Source: Bog-473 sp963781955
GTDB taxonomy: Bacteria > Actinomycetota > Acidimicrobiia > Acidimicrobiales > RAAP-2
Length of the DNA: 64,000 nucleotides
Reading direction: 5' to 3'
Assembly: GCA_963781955.1 (NCBI GenBank)
Contig: CAWAHU010000002.1
Coordinates: 186,001-250,000, forward strand
Shown: piece after piece, positions 1 to 10,642 of the stretch
Layout: every line of letters starts with the position of its first letter
Numbering within the stretch: position 1 is the stretch's first letter
Notes under the pieces: model-generated
Told to the model about the DNA's origin: nothing
Databases searched by the model: none
Seen by the model: the letters and a program-made list of their open reading frames with translations, nothing else
Translations under genes and position numbers: made by a program

Positions 1-685
1 ACGGCCACGCCTTCTCGAACTCGTAGTTCATTGTCTGAGGCGTGTGGAGACTGTCATGAATGAATATGTCAATGGATTTCATAGCTGCACAGGTTGAGGT
101 CATTGTTCGTCTGCTCGAGCCTCGTACATATGTCCAGTCCGGCCAAGCGGTCTCATCCACCAATACCTTCGACTGCTCATGCCAACCGGGCATCATGGGA
201 GGCAGATCTATGCTCCAGAGGCGGCCTAGACCGCCGTTGGACTGGGACAAGGCTCGAAGAGCAAGCGCGCTCGTCACTCCTCGAGCCACCCCAGTCTCAA
301 GAACCCGCTGCGGATCCATGTGGCGAATGGCACACCAGACAACGTGCGCCAAGTTCGCATCAGCATCATGTCCCTCGCCAACCTTTAGACCTATTGAGGC
401 CATATTCCGCTCTAAAGCGGTCCATGCCTCATTGAAGTCCGGCTCCAGTGGACACGGCCACTCAACTCCTAGAAGTTCGTGAAGCTTCAGCACGGGTTCT
501 GTCGTCGTAGCTGAGGGCTTCTGACCCGCCACGGACGGAAGATGCTCACAGAGAACGATCTCCATTCGGCCGCGAATCCGGTCTAAACCTTCTAACGGGT
601 GGGAAGCCACAACGAGGGCCGATCGTCCGAGATAACCGACCCGCTCCTGCAGATTTCTGCCACTGGTCATCGCTTCATCCGCCAT
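1..685 (-). CDS. Class I SAM-dependent methyltransferase, C-terminus off the window edge
   Basis: Reading the minus strand from an ATG at 685 gives 228 codons without a stop to the window edge, so the gene is partial at its 3' end. Residues 128-141 carry a SAM-binding motif I (VLETGVARGVTSAL, acidic E130 and G-x-x-x-G), and residues 209-215 read IHDSLHT, the HD-x-x-H type motif seen in small-molecule methyltransferases of the Methyltransf_24 / cephalosporin-hydroxylase-like group. The acceptor substrate cannot be told. No in-frame alternative start lies between 685 and the upstream stop. No Shine-Dalgarno is present, but a TATAAT box sits six bases before the ATG, so the mRNA is probably leaderless. 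It is separated from pyrE by about 230 bases. Fold assignment is fairly sure; substrate is unknown. Confidence 0.75.
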   Translation of the reverse strand, partial: MADEAMTSGRNLQERVGYLGRSALVVASHPLEGLDRIRGRMEIVLCEHLPSVAGQKPSATTTEPVLKLHELLGVEWPCPLEPDFNEAWTALERNMASIGLKVGEGHDADANLAHVVWCAIRHMDPQRVLETGVARGVTSALALRALSQSNGGLGRLWSIDLPPMMPGWHEQSKVLVDETAWPDWTYVRGSSRRTMTSTCAAMKSIDIFIHDSLHTPQTMNYEFEKAWP

Positions 686-691
686 TGCACG

Positions 692-697
692 ATTATA
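692..697 (-). promoter_or_regulatory. -10 box of a leaderless promoter for the methyltransferase
   Basis: On the minus strand TATAAT is followed by six bases and then the ATG at 685. Transcription would start at or next to the A of the start codon. No good -35 hexamer is visible. Confidence 0.55.
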
Positions 698-919
698 CCT
701 ATACAGGTTCCAAGAAGCAGGGGCCGTCTTTTTAGTCCATTTCGAGTCTCAAACTCGATGGGCATCATCATGCGAAGCGCAGCGCCGACGTTGACGTTGT
801 TGAGGATTCGGCCGGCGCCGCTGGTCCTCCCAGAGGCGGCGTCGCCGCTCAACGCGATGGCCGTGTTCTTGAGCCGGGTGCGCCGGGCCGCGGCTGGCGC
901 GCCGGCAGGGGCCTGTCGG

Positions 920-1471
920 TCAGGCTCCCTCGTATGGGAAGCCGAGATCGGGCGCGGTCAGGACGGCCCGGAAGGGTAGTCCCTCGGCCGCTGCCATGGC
1001 CTGCACGGTGCCGCCCCGGTCGACCACGGCCATGAGCAGCACCACCTCGGCACCGGCGTCGCGGACGGCGTGGGCCGCCTCGAGGAGCGAGGTGCCCCGG
1101 GTGACCGTGTCCTCGGTCACCACCACTTTGTCGCCCGGGTCGAGGGCGCCGGCGATCCGCCCACCGCCACCGTGGTCCTTGACCTCCTTGCGGACACTGA
1201 AGGCCTTCAGCATGCGGCCGCGGGTGGCGGCCACCCCGGCGGTGACGAAGGCGACGGGGTCGGCCCCCATGGTCAGACCCCCGATGGCGGTGGCCTCGTC
1301 GGGGACGACGTCGAGCACGGCATCGGCCACGAGCAGCATGGCTTCGGGCCGGCACACCGTTTGTTTGGAGTCGATGAACCAGCTGCTCTTGCGGCCCGAC
1401 TTCAGCGTGAAGTCACCGGTCTTGACCGAGTGCACCAACAGGTGGTCGCGCAGCGCGTCGAGCGAGCTCAC
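920..1471 (-). CDS. pyrE: Orotate phosphoribosyltransferase
   Basis: 183-residue protein of the OPRTase family, converting orotate and PRPP to OMP in pyrimidine synthesis in the cytosol. It shows the N-terminal GDFTLKSGRKSSWFID substrate segment and the PRPP-binding loop VVVTEDTVTRGTSLLEA. The GTG start at 1471 was chosen because it overlaps the purM stop (GTGA) and matches the usual N-terminus; longer readings of this frame run through the purM gene as nonsense. It is the last gene of the purL-purF-purM-pyrE block, so pyrimidine and purine genes are probably co-transcribed here. Length is slightly short for the family but complete. Confidence 0.9.
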   Translation of the reverse strand: MSSLDALRDHLLVHSVKTGDFTLKSGRKSSWFIDSKQTVCRPEAMLLVADAVLDVVPDEATAIGGLTMGADPVAFVTAGVAATRGRMLKAFSVRKEVKDHGGGGRIAGALDPGDKVVVTEDTVTRGTSLLEAAHAVRDAGAEVVLLMAVVDRGGTVQAMAAAEGLPFRAVLTAPDLGFPYEGA

Positions 1472-2484
1472 CGGAGCTCGACGCCGTCGCCTTCGACCAC
1501 GCAACCGATCACCGAGGCCTCCCGCTCCGCACCGGCCAGGGCCTCGAGCACTTCGTCGGCCGCCGCGGCGTCGGCCACCAGCGCCATACCCACGCCGCGG
1601 TTGAACACGCGATCCATCTCGTCGCCGTCCACGGCACCGAGCCGCTGGATCTCGGCGAACACCCGCGGCTCGTCCCACGCCGAGCGGTCGAGCCGGGCGC
1701 CCAGCCCGGGCGGGAGGACGCGGGGAAGGTTCCCGACGATGCCGCCGCCGGTGATGTGTGCGCAGGCGTGGACGGCGTCGCCCGCGGCGGCACGGGCGGC
1801 CAGCACGGCAGGTGCGTAGATGACCGAGGGCCGCAGCAGTTCGTCGGCCACCGTGTGGGCGGCACCGGCCCAGGCCGGGTCGCCCAGACCGAGCCCGGCC
1901 AGCTCCAACAGTACGTGCCGGGCCAGGGTGTAGCCGTTGGAGCGGAGGCCCGGGGAGGCCAGGCCCACGACCACGTCGCCGGCCCGCACGCGGTCAGGTC
2001 CGAGCTGGGTGCCGTCCTCCACCACGCCGACGGCAAAGCCGGCCAGGTCGAGGTCGTCGGGGGCCATCACACCGGCGTGCTCGGCGGTCTCACCGCCGAT
2101 CAGCGTGCAGCCGGCCTGGCGGCAGCCTTCGTGGACCCCGCCCACCACGGTGGCGATGCGGTCCGGATCGACCTTGCCGGTGGCGACGTAGTCGAGCATG
2201 AAGAGCGGCTCGGCACCGACGCACACGAGGTCGTCGACGCACATGGCGACCAGGTCGATGCCGACCGTCTCGTAGCGCCCGGAGGCCCGGGCCACCTCGA
2301 GCTTGGTACCGACGCCGTCGGTCGAGGCCACCAGGACCGGGTGCGGGACACGCGCCAGGTCCAGCGGGAACTGGCCGCCGAAGCCGCCGATGCCTGCCAC
2401 GAGGCCCCGCAGCCGCTCGACGGCCGCGTCGCCGGCCGCGATGTCGACTCCGGCCCCGGCGTAGGTGGCACCCTCGTGTTCCAC
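1468..2484 (-). CDS. purM: Phosphoribosylformylglycinamidine cyclo-ligase (AIR synthetase)
   Basis: 338 residues, full length. PurM closes the imidazole ring of FGAM to give AIR with ATP. The N-terminal TYAGAGVDI signature, the STDGVGTKLEVA phosphate-binding loop, IGGETAEHAGV and the FNRGVGMALV motif near the C-terminus are all present in order. The ATG start lies 13 bases after the purF stop, and the stop overlaps the pyrE GTG, so translational coupling is likely. Nothing unusual in length or motifs. Confidence 0.95.
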   Translation of the reverse strand: MEHEGATYAGAGVDIAAGDAAVERLRGLVAGIGGFGGQFPLDLARVPHPVLVASTDGVGTKLEVARASGRYETVGIDLVAMCVDDLVCVGAEPLFMLDYVATGKVDPDRIATVVGGVHEGCRQAGCTLIGGETAEHAGVMAPDDLDLAGFAVGVVEDGTQLGPDRVRAGDVVVGLASPGLRSNGYTLARHVLLELAGLGLGDPAWAGAAHTVADELLRPSVIYAPAVLAARAAAGDAVHACAHITGGGIVGNLPRVLPPGLGARLDRSAWDEPRVFAEIQRLGAVDGDEMDRVFNRGVGMALVADAAAADEVLEALAGAEREASVIGCVVEGDGVELR

Positions 2485-2497
2485 GAAGTCCGCGCCC

Positions 2498-3961
<1,464 letters not shown>

Positions 3962-3980
3962 TGTCGCACAGGCAGCCCGG

Positions 3981-6268
3981 TCACACGTCGCCGAGGGCTC
4001 CGGGCAGGGCGCCCTCGAAGGCCCGGCAGACCGCGTCGACCGGCAGGTCGACCAGGTCCCCCAGGATGAAGCGCTCCCCGCCCGCCGTGCCCAGCACGGC
4101 GGCACCGACGCCCGTCGCCGTGGCCCGGGCACACAGTGCTCCGGGGTCGGCGGTGGCCACGACGAAGCGGGAGGGCACCTCGGTGAAGAGCTCGGCCGGG
4201 TCGGACAGCGCCAGCGAGCAGCCCGTGCCGGCCTGTGCCGCCATCTCCGCCAGGGCCACGGCGAGCCCGCCCTGCGAGACGTCGTGGACGGCGCCGACCA
4301 ACGCGCCGGGACCGTCGCCGTCGCCGCCCACCCGGGCGGCGACGAGCGAGGCGACGAAGCGGCACACCGCCGCGTGCCCTGCGAAGTCGACAGGCCGAAT
4401 GCTCCCGCTGCGGTGCTCGGCGCGCTCGGTAGCCCAGCGCGTGCCCTCGAGCGGGAACGTGCCGGGGGTCGTCGACCGCAGTCCGAGCAGGACCACGGTC
4501 TGGCCGGCTTCCCAGGCCAGTCCGGGAGGCGGCGCGTGCACCGCGTCCACGAGGCCGAGCACGCCGAGGACCGGGGTGGGGTCGATGTCCGCACCCCCGC
4601 TCTCGTTGTAGAGGCTGACGTTCCCCCCGATGACGGGGAGTCCGAGCGCGCGGCACGCCTCGGCCATGCCGTCGATGGACTCGGAGAGCTGCCACATGAC
4701 CTCGGGGTGCTCGGGGTTCCCGAAGTTCAGGCAGTTGACCACGGCCGCCGGCGTGGCACCGACGCAGGCGAGGTTGGCCACCGCCTCGGCCACAACGAGA
4801 CCCGTGCCCGTCCGCGGGTCGAGGGCGCAGGCACGCGGGTTGGAGTCGGTGGTGATCGCGACACCACGCTCGGAGGGCGGCAGCCCGGGTCCGGCCAAAC
4901 GCAGCAGGGACGCATCGGCGCCGGGACCCACCACCGTGTTCAAGAAGAGCTGGTGGTCGTACTGCCGATAGACCCAGCGCGGCGAGCACAGCAGGGCCAG
5001 GAGGTCGCCGGCGCAGTCGGCGGGTGGTTCCGGTGGCGGCACCGCGGCCGGGCGCGGGACGCGACGTGGGCGGTCGTAGAGCGGTGCATCGTCGGACAGG
5101 GACGCGGCGGGCACGTCGGCCAGCACCGGACCGTCCATCCCATCGCGGATGCGCAGGCGGCCGCCGCCGTCAGGGTCGGGCGCGGTCACCGTGCCGATCA
5201 CGGTGGCCCGCACCTCCCACTTGGCGCAGATGCTGGCCACGGCAGGCCATGACTCAGGCGTGACGATGGCGAGCATGCGCTCCTGACTCTCGCTTGTCAT
5301 CACCTCCCAGGGCTCCATGCCCTCCTCGCGCCGCGGCACCGCCGACACGTCCACGTCCATGCCGACGCCGCCGCGCCCGCGGTCTCGCTGGTGGCACAAG
5401 CCAGGCCGGCACCGCCGAGATCCTGGATCCCGACTACCAGCTTGGTGTCGAGGAGCTCGAGGCAGGCCTCGATCAGGCGCTTCTCCTCGAAGGGGTCACC
5501 CACCTGCACGCTGGGCCGCTTGGAGTCGTCGGCGGCGGCCTCGTCCCCGCTGAAGCCGGCCGAGGCGAGCACGCTGACCCCGCCGATCCCGTCACGCCCG
5601 GTGCTCGACCCGAGGAGCACTGCCAGGTTGCCGGGTCCCGAGGCGATGCCGAGCACGAGGCGCTCCACCGGCAGGGCGCCCATGCAGAGAACGTTGACCA
5701 GGGGGTTCTGGGAGTAGCAGGGGTCGAAAGTGAGCTCGCCCCCGACAGTGGGCACTCCGACCGAATTGCCGTAGCCCGAGATCCCGCTCACCACCCCCTC
5801 GACCAGCCAGCGCTGGCGGGCGTCGTCGGGGGGCCCGAAGAACAGTGGGTCCATGACGGCGAGGGGGCGTGCCCCCATGGTGAAGATGTCGCGCAAGATG
5901 CCGCCCACCCCGGTGGCCGCACCCTGGTAGGGCTCGATGGCCGACGGGTGGTTGTGGCTCTCGATCCGGATGGCGACCGCGATGCCGTCGCCGGCGTCGA
6001 TCACCCCCGCGTTCTCGCCCGGGCCGACCAGGACCCGGGGACCCTCGGTGGGCAAACGGCGCAGGTGCAGGCGCGAGGACTTGTAGGAGCAGTGCTCGCT
6101 CCACATCACGGCGTAGAGCGCCAGCTCGAGGTGGTTGGGCGGCCGGCCAAGGATCTTGCCCACGGCCTCGAACTCGTCGTCCGTCAGCCCGAGGGCCCGG
6201 TGCAGGGCCTCCTCCCCCAGCTCCTCCGGCGACTGGTCGGGCGGTGCTGCCGCGGCCGGAGGAGTCAT
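3981..6268 (-). CDS. purL: Phosphoribosylformylglycinamidine synthase subunit PurL, with a frame break
   Basis: PurL is the ATP-dependent synthetase subunit that works with PurQ and PurS to make FGAM. The 5' part (to about 5376) reads the family sequence up to LACATSETAG, and the 3' part continues RGGVGMDVDVSAV in another frame. Adding one C/G near 5374-5380, in a GC-only stretch, restores a protein of about 762 residues with the usual motifs (SHNHPSAIEPYQGAATGVGG, GGNVSLYNES, DVSQGGLAVALAE). The start at 6268 (MTPPAAA) follows GGAGGG; a further ATG at 6280 has no such site. In an otherwise intact operon the break is most likely a sequencing error, but a real mutation cannot be excluded from this sequence. 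Confidence 0.88.
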
Positions 6269-6341
6269 GATGCCCTCCACGATAGAGGCCGGTCGGCCCT
6301 GAGGACGACGAGATCCCTCTCGGCCCGCACCCGGGGTCCGG

Positions 6342-6782
6342 TTATGCGAGGAGGGCGTCGCGGCGGACCCAGGCCCACCGCAGGACGAAGAGGGAGAGCA
6401 CCAGAGTCAGGACGTTGATGGCCAGCTCCATGAGCCCGTTGCCGCCCTTGCCCCACACGCCGTGCTGCAGGTCGTAGAGCACATCCATGCCGAAGAGGTA
6501 CAGGCCGGCGCCGCCCCCGGCCAGGAGCCAGAACAGCGCGGCCTGGCGCTCGCCCACCAGGCAGAAGGCGCCAGCGAGCAGGCAGAGCACGAGGAACCCG
6601 TCAGCCAGGGGGAACGCATCCTCGAACGCGGTGTACGTGACCCCGGTCCCGGAGGCCACCAGCGAGCGATGCGCGAGCCAGGCCACCCAGTAGGCGACAA
6701 CGATCAGGGCCACCACCACGAGCAGCCAGGCCATGGCCCGGCGGCTGCGCCGTTCGAGCACGGCCCCTCCCGCAGGCGTCAC
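6342..6782 (-). CDS. Small four-helix membrane protein, unknown function
   Basis: 146 residues with about four hydrophobic segments (roughly residues 16-38, 56-77, 82-100 and 112-134), a basic N-terminus (RRSRRAMAW) and a short cytoplasmic tail. It sits in the same direction as purL, about 74 bases upstream of it, and could share transcripts with the purL block, but nothing links it to purine synthesis. I do not recognise the family. The first ATG is used; a second at residue 17 is possible. Confidence 0.6.
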   Translation of the reverse strand: MTPAGGAVLERRSRRAMAWLLVVVALIVVAYWVAWLAHRSLVASGTGVTYTAFEDAFPLADGFLVLCLLAGAFCLVGERQAALFWLLAGGGAGLYLFGMDVLYDLQHGVWGKGGNGLMELAINVLTLVLSLFVLRWAWVRRDALLA

Positions 6783-6877
6783 GACGGCAGGCTAACGCCG
6801 GTCGACCGCGTGACCCGAATGGGGCCGCCGGGCCGCCGCAATGACAGGTGACGAACTGCGCAAAACGCACAGAGGTT

Positions 6878-6907
6878 CGTACCGTCATTGCCCCAATGGT
6901 CGGTACG
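6878..6907. repeat. Strong imperfect palindrome between divergent genes
   Basis: Arms CGTACCG/CGGTACG (outer, 7 bp) and CATTG/CAATG (inner, 5 bp) flank a CCC loop, with a small T/GT internal loop. It lies 95 bases before the start of the divergent gene at 6782 and 100 bases before the start at 7007. It could be a regulator-binding site or form a hairpin in a 5' leader. No T-run follows it. Confidence 0.6.
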
Positions 6908-7006
6908 GGCTGTGCCAAAGCCTCGCCGGGAGAGCGCAACACATCTGCAAAAAAAATATGGGCGATTTTGGGCATATGGAAGATCACGATGCGTCACAAT
7001 GTCTTC

Positions 7007-7435
7007 ATGGTTACGAAAGAAAAGACGTCTGAGCCCCGCAAGCCGATGAGCAGCGGCCACAAGGCCGCTCTGGCCCGCGGGCGCGCCGAGAGTGCGACGG
7101 TGCGCCACTACCTCGAGGCGCTCGAGACCTCCAAGCCCAAGCGCGGGCGCAAGCGCACCCCGGCCTCCATCGACCGCCGCCTGGCGTCGATCGAATCGCA
7201 GCTGGCCAACGCCGACGCCCTCACCCGGCTCCACTTGCTGCAGGAGCAGAAGGACCTGCTCGATGAGCGCTCGCGGGTGGACCAGGTCAAGGACCTCTCC
7301 GCCCTCGAGAAGCAGTTCATCAAGGTGGCCAAGGCCTACGGCGAGCGCAAGGGCATCACGTACGGCACCTGGCGGGCGGCGGGGGTCAGCGCCGCCGTCC
7401 TGGCCAAAGCAGAGATCCCGCGCTCACGCAGCTGA
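7007..7435 (+). CDS. Conserved basic coiled-coil protein of unknown function
   Basis: 142 residues, rich in Arg/Lys/Ala and without membrane segments. It has a basic N-terminal part (SSGHKAALARGRAES, KPKRGRKRTPASID), a helical heptad-like middle (residues about 55-95) and a conserved-looking C-terminal region (LEKQFIKVAKAYGERKGITYGTWRAAGV). I believe similar small proteins occur widely in actinobacteria, where they have no assigned role; the basic, helical nature would suit nucleic-acid binding, which is inference only. An in-frame ATG at 6989 is an alternative start with GGAAGA before it. The gene is opposed to the surrounding purine genes and preceded by an AT-rich stretch unusual for this DNA. 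Confidence 0.7.
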   Translation: MVTKEKTSEPRKPMSSGHKAALARGRAESATVRHYLEALETSKPKRGRKRTPASIDRRLASIESQLANADALTRLHLLQEQKDLLDERSRVDQVKDLSALEKQFIKVAKAYGERKGITYGTWRAAGVSAAVLAKAEIPRSRS

Positions 7436-7496
7436 GCAGGTCGACGCCGGCCCGCGGTCGGTGCGCTCCCGCTGAGGCCTACCGCCGGAGGGACGT

Positions 7497-8177
7497 TCAG
7501 GCAGCGACCCTGGTGGCAGCCGCGGTCACCAGTGAGCGCAAGAGCACCAACCCGTCGGTCGACCCGAGGAGCAGGGAGCTGGCACGCTCCGGGTGTGGCA
7601 TGAGCCCGACCACGTTTCCCGTCTCGTTGGCGATGCCGGCGATGTCCCCCGCCGACCCGTTGGGGTTGTGCGCGTAGCGCAGCACGACCCGGTCCTCTGC
7701 CTCGAGCCGGTGCATCGTGTCCTCGTCGCAGGTGTAGTTGCCCTCGAAGTGGTTGATGGGGACAACCAGCTCGTCACCCACGGAGGCCTCCGAGGTCAGG
7801 ACCGAGGCGGTCGAGCTGACCACCAGGCGCGCCGGCTGGCACAAGAAGCGTAGGTTCCGGTTCTTCTGCAGCGCCCCGGGTAGGAGGCCGGCCTCGGTCA
7901 GCACCTGAAAGCCGTTGCAGATGCCGACCACGGGCCCACCGGCCCGGGCGAACTCGCGCACGGCCTCCATGACCGGCGAGAAGCGGGCCAGGGCACCGGG
8001 GCGCAGGTAGTCGCCGTGGGCGAACCCACCAGGGAGGACGACGGCGTCGACCGACCCCACCCGGGCGTCGCCGTGCCAGAGCAGGACGCCGTGCGCGCCG
8101 ACCGTCTCGACGGCCTGCACCACGTCGTGCTCGCAGTTGGTGCCCGGGAAGACGATGACGCCAATGCGGGGGGCCAA
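7497..8177 (-). CDS. purQ: Phosphoribosylformylglycinamidine synthase, glutamine amidotransferase subunit
   Basis: 226 residues, class I glutamine amidotransferase. It supplies ammonia to PurL. The nucleophile elbow VVGICNGFQVL holds the catalytic Cys, and GLMPHPERAS holds the His-Glu pair; the N-terminal IGVIVFPGTNCEHD is typical of PurQ. It starts with TTG one base after the purS stop. It ends the first purine block and converges with the plus-strand gene at 7007-7435; purL, normally next, is about 1.2 kb further on. Confidence 0.95.
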   Translation of the reverse strand: MAPRIGVIVFPGTNCEHDVVQAVETVGAHGVLLWHGDARVGSVDAVVLPGGFAHGDYLRPGALARFSPVMEAVREFARAGGPVVGICNGFQVLTEAGLLPGALQKNRNLRFLCQPARLVVSSTASVLTSEASVGDELVVPINHFEGNYTCDEDTMHRLEAEDRVVLRYAHNPNGSAGDIAGIANETGNVVGLMPHPERASSLLLGSTDGLVLLRSLVTAAATRVAA

Positions 8178-8178
8178 T

Positions 8179-8430
8179 TCAGATCGCCTCGAGCTCGAGC
8201 CGGCTCTCTTGGATCACCGGGTTGGCCAGCAGGCGGTCCGCCAGATCCGTCGCCGTGGTGCGGGCCGCGGCCTCGTCGGGGGCATCCACCTCGAAGCTGA
8301 ACGAGCGACCTGCCCGCACGTGGGCCACGCCGTCGAAGCCCAGCGCCGGCAGCGCCCGCTCGATGGTTGCCCCCTCGGGGTCGGCGATCCCGGGCCGCAG
8401 CTGCACCTCGACTCGCGCCCGGAACCTCAT
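8179..8430 (-). CDS. purS: Phosphoribosylformylglycinamidine synthase subunit PurS
   Basis: 83 residues, the usual size for PurS, the small subunit that bridges PurQ and PurL in Gram-positive-type FGAM synthases. The pattern VEVQLRPGIADPEGATIERALPALGF followed by a basic FSFEVDAPDEAAA segment and NPVIQ is characteristic (quoted in parts: VEVQLRPGIADPEG, ALPALGF). The ATG overlaps the purC stop (ATGA). Its presence fits the separate short PurL in this genome. Confidence 0.93.
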   Translation of the reverse strand: MRFRARVEVQLRPGIADPEGATIERALPALGFDGVAHVRAGRSFSFEVDAPDEAAARTTATDLADRLLANPVIQESRLELEAI

Positions 8431-9341
8431 GTCGTGGCACCGTACCAGTCAGCCAAGGAGCGGCCGGTGACGCGCTCGTAGGCGGCGACGTAGCGTGCCG
8501 ACATGGCCGCCGTCACCTCCCGCGGGAGCGGGGGCGGTGGTGGCGTGCGGTCCCAGGGTTGGGCGGTCAGCCAGTCCCGCAGCGGCTGCTTGTCGAAGGC
8601 GGGCGGGGTCTGGCCGGGCACCACCTGGTCCGCCGGCCACAGGCGTGACGAGTCCGGGGTGCAGACCTCGTCGCACAGGCTGAGGACACCTTCGACGTAC
8701 CCGAGTTCGAACTTGGTGTCCGCCAGCACGAATCCGGCCTCGGCGCAGCGCGCCGCGGCCCGCCGGTACAGCTCCAAGCTGATGTCGCGGGCGGCGGTGG
8801 CCGCCTCGTGTCCGACCAGGCCGACGGCGGCGCCGAAGTCGATGTTGAGATCGTGGCCCTCGGTCGCCTTGGTCGAGGGGGTGAAGATCGGCTCGGCCAG
8901 CCGGTCGGCCAGCCGGAGTCCGCCCGGCATCGGGGTGCCGTGCACCGTGCCCGACCGCGCGTACTCCTCGTAGGCCTGCCCGGCCAGGTAGCCCCGGACG
9001 ATGCACTCGATCTGGAGCATCTCGGCCTGCTTGACCAAGACGGCTCGGCCGGCCCACTCGGGGACCAGGGGAGCGCCGAGCCGGCGCTCGATCTCGCTCG
9101 GGTCGGCCGCGATCAAGGTGCCGGGCACCACGTCGGCCATCTCCTCGCACCAGAAGCAGGTCATGGCCGTGAGCACCCGTCCCTTCTCGGGGATGGGCTC
9201 GGCCATGATCACGTCGAAGGCACTCACCCGGTCCGAGGCGACCATCAGGAGGCGCCGCTCCCCGGCGTCGTACAGCTCGCGGACTTTGCCCGAGTGGATC
9301 CTGGGCAATGCCTCGGCGCCGGCGGCCGGTTCGGTGCTCAC
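8427..9341 (-). CDS. purC: Phosphoribosylaminoimidazole-succinocarboxamide synthase (SAICAR synthetase)
   Basis: 304 residues of the longer SAICAR synthetase type. It joins CAIR and aspartate with ATP. Recognisable motifs are HSGKVRELYDAG near the N-terminus, ASDRVSAFDVIM, ECIVRGYLAGQAYEEY, FTPSTKATEGHD and FVLADTKFELG. It starts with GTG overlapping the purB stop (GTGA), and its stop overlaps purS. No purE or purK is present in the window, so the CAIR-forming step is encoded elsewhere. Confidence 0.95.
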   Translation of the reverse strand: MSTEPAAGAEALPRIHSGKVRELYDAGERRLLMVASDRVSAFDVIMAEPIPEKGRVLTAMTCFWCEEMADVVPGTLIAADPSEIERRLGAPLVPEWAGRAVLVKQAEMLQIECIVRGYLAGQAYEEYARSGTVHGTPMPGGLRLADRLAEPIFTPSTKATEGHDLNIDFGAAVGLVGHEAATAARDISLELYRRAAARCAEAGFVLADTKFELGYVEGVLSLCDEVCTPDSSRLWPADQVVPGQTPPAFDKQPLRDWLTAQPWDRTPPPPPLPREVTAAMSARYVAAYERVTGRSLADWYGATT

Positions 9342-10642
9342 AGGCCGGCCAGGGCGTCGGCGAAGCGATCCACGTGGCGCAGGGTACGGGAGAGGTCGAA
9401 CGCAGCATGCAGCTCGTCCGCGCCCAGGGTCACCTCGGGGTCCCCGGCGAGGACCTCCCGGAGGTGCCGTCGCTCTTCCCAGGCCTGCCGGGCGTCGCGT
9501 TGGACGATCCGGTACGCGGCGTCACGCGTGAGTCCTGACGAGACGAGGGCGAGGAGGACGGACTGGGAGAACACCAGTCCGAGGCTGCCCTCGTCGAGGT
9601 TCGCCCGCGCCCGCTCGGGGTGGACCACGAGCCCCGCGGCCAGACCGGCCGCCTTGCGCAGCATGTAACACGTCAACATGGCGGCGTCCGGCAGAGCCAC
9701 GCGCTCGACCGAGCTGTGCGAGATGTCACGCTCGTGCCACAGCGCAACGTCCTCGAGGCCAGCACCCAGGTAGCCGCGCAGCAGGCGGGCCAGCCCACAA
9801 AGCCGCTCCGAGAGGATGGGATTGCGCTTGTGCGGCATGGCCGAGGAGCCCTTCTGCCCGGCACCGAAGGGCTCCTCGGCCTCGCCCAATTCGCTGCGGG
9901 CCAGGTGGCGGATCTCGGTGCACATGAGCTCGATCGTCGAGCCGACCGCGGCGCAGGCGTAGAAGAACTCGGCGTGGCGGTCACGGGCGATGACCTGGGT
10001 GGCCGGAACCGGCGTCAGCCCGAGCGCGGCGCACACCCGCGTCTCCACCTCGGGGTCGATGTTCGAGAAGGTGCCCACCGCGCCCGACAGCTTCCCGACG
10101 GCGACCGCCTCCCGGGCGGCGCGCATGCGCCGGCGGTCCCGGTCGGTCTGTAACGCCCACAGCGCGAACTTGGCCCCGAAGGTCGTCGGCTCGGCGTGCA
10201 TGCCGTGCGTACGGCCCGTCACGGGCACGTGCATGAGCTCGAGGGCACGCTCCTTGAGCGCATCCGCGAAGGCATCGAGGTCGGCGAGGAGGATGTCGGC
10301 CGCCCGGGTGAGGGTCGCGCACTGGGCCGTGTCGACCACGTCCGAGGAGGTCAGTCCGTAGTGGATGTGCGAACCCGCCGGGGCGCCGATACGCTCTTGG
10401 ACCACGTCGACAAAGGCCGCCATGTCGTGGTCGGTGACCTTCTCCCGCTGGAGCACATCGCTCACGAAAGCGTCGTCGATCACTGGCGCCCGGGCCCGGC
10501 AGACGGCGGCGTCCGCGGCCGGCACCACTCCGACCACGGCCTGGGCTTCGGTGGCCAGCAGCTCGACCTCGAGCCACATGGAGAAGCGGGCAGTGTCGCT
10601 GAAGAGCGCGGCCATGTCGGCCGGCGAGTAACGCGGGATCAC
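9338..10642 (-). CDS. purB: Adenylosuccinate lyase
   Basis: 434 residues of the fumarase/aspartase superfamily. It cleaves SAICAR and adenylosuccinate, releasing fumarate. The superfamily signature GSSAMPHKRNPI with its flexible catalytic loop is present, as are TGRTHGMHAEP (catalytic His) and HYGLTSSDVVDT. The start is GTG (MIPRYSP), overlapping the purD stop as GTGA. Length and motifs are normal. Confidence 0.95.
   Translation of the reverse strand: MIPRYSPADMAALFSDTARFSMWLEVELLATEAQAVVGVVPAADAAVCRARAPVIDDAFVSDVLQREKVTDHDMAAFVDVVQERIGAPAGSHIHYGLTSSDVVDTAQCATLTRAADILLADLDAFADALKERALELMHVPVTGRTHGMHAEPTTFGAKFALWALQTDRDRRRMRAAREAVAVGKLSGAVGTFSNIDPEVETRVCAALGLTPVPATQVIARDRHAEFFYACAAVGSTIELMCTEIRHLARSELGEAEEPFGAGQKGSSAMPHKRNPILSERLCGLARLLRGYLGAGLEDVALWHERDISHSSVERVALPDAAMLTCYMLRKAAGLAAGLVVHPERARANLDEGSLGLVFSQSVLLALVSSGLTRDAAYRIVQRDARQAWEERRHLREVLAGDPEVTLGADELHAAFDLSRTLRHVDRFADALAGL

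Noticed and set aside
60..482. Plus-strand reading of 140 codons at the left edge
   Set aside because: It is the antisense shadow of the minus-strand methyltransferase, which has recognised motifs over the same bases.
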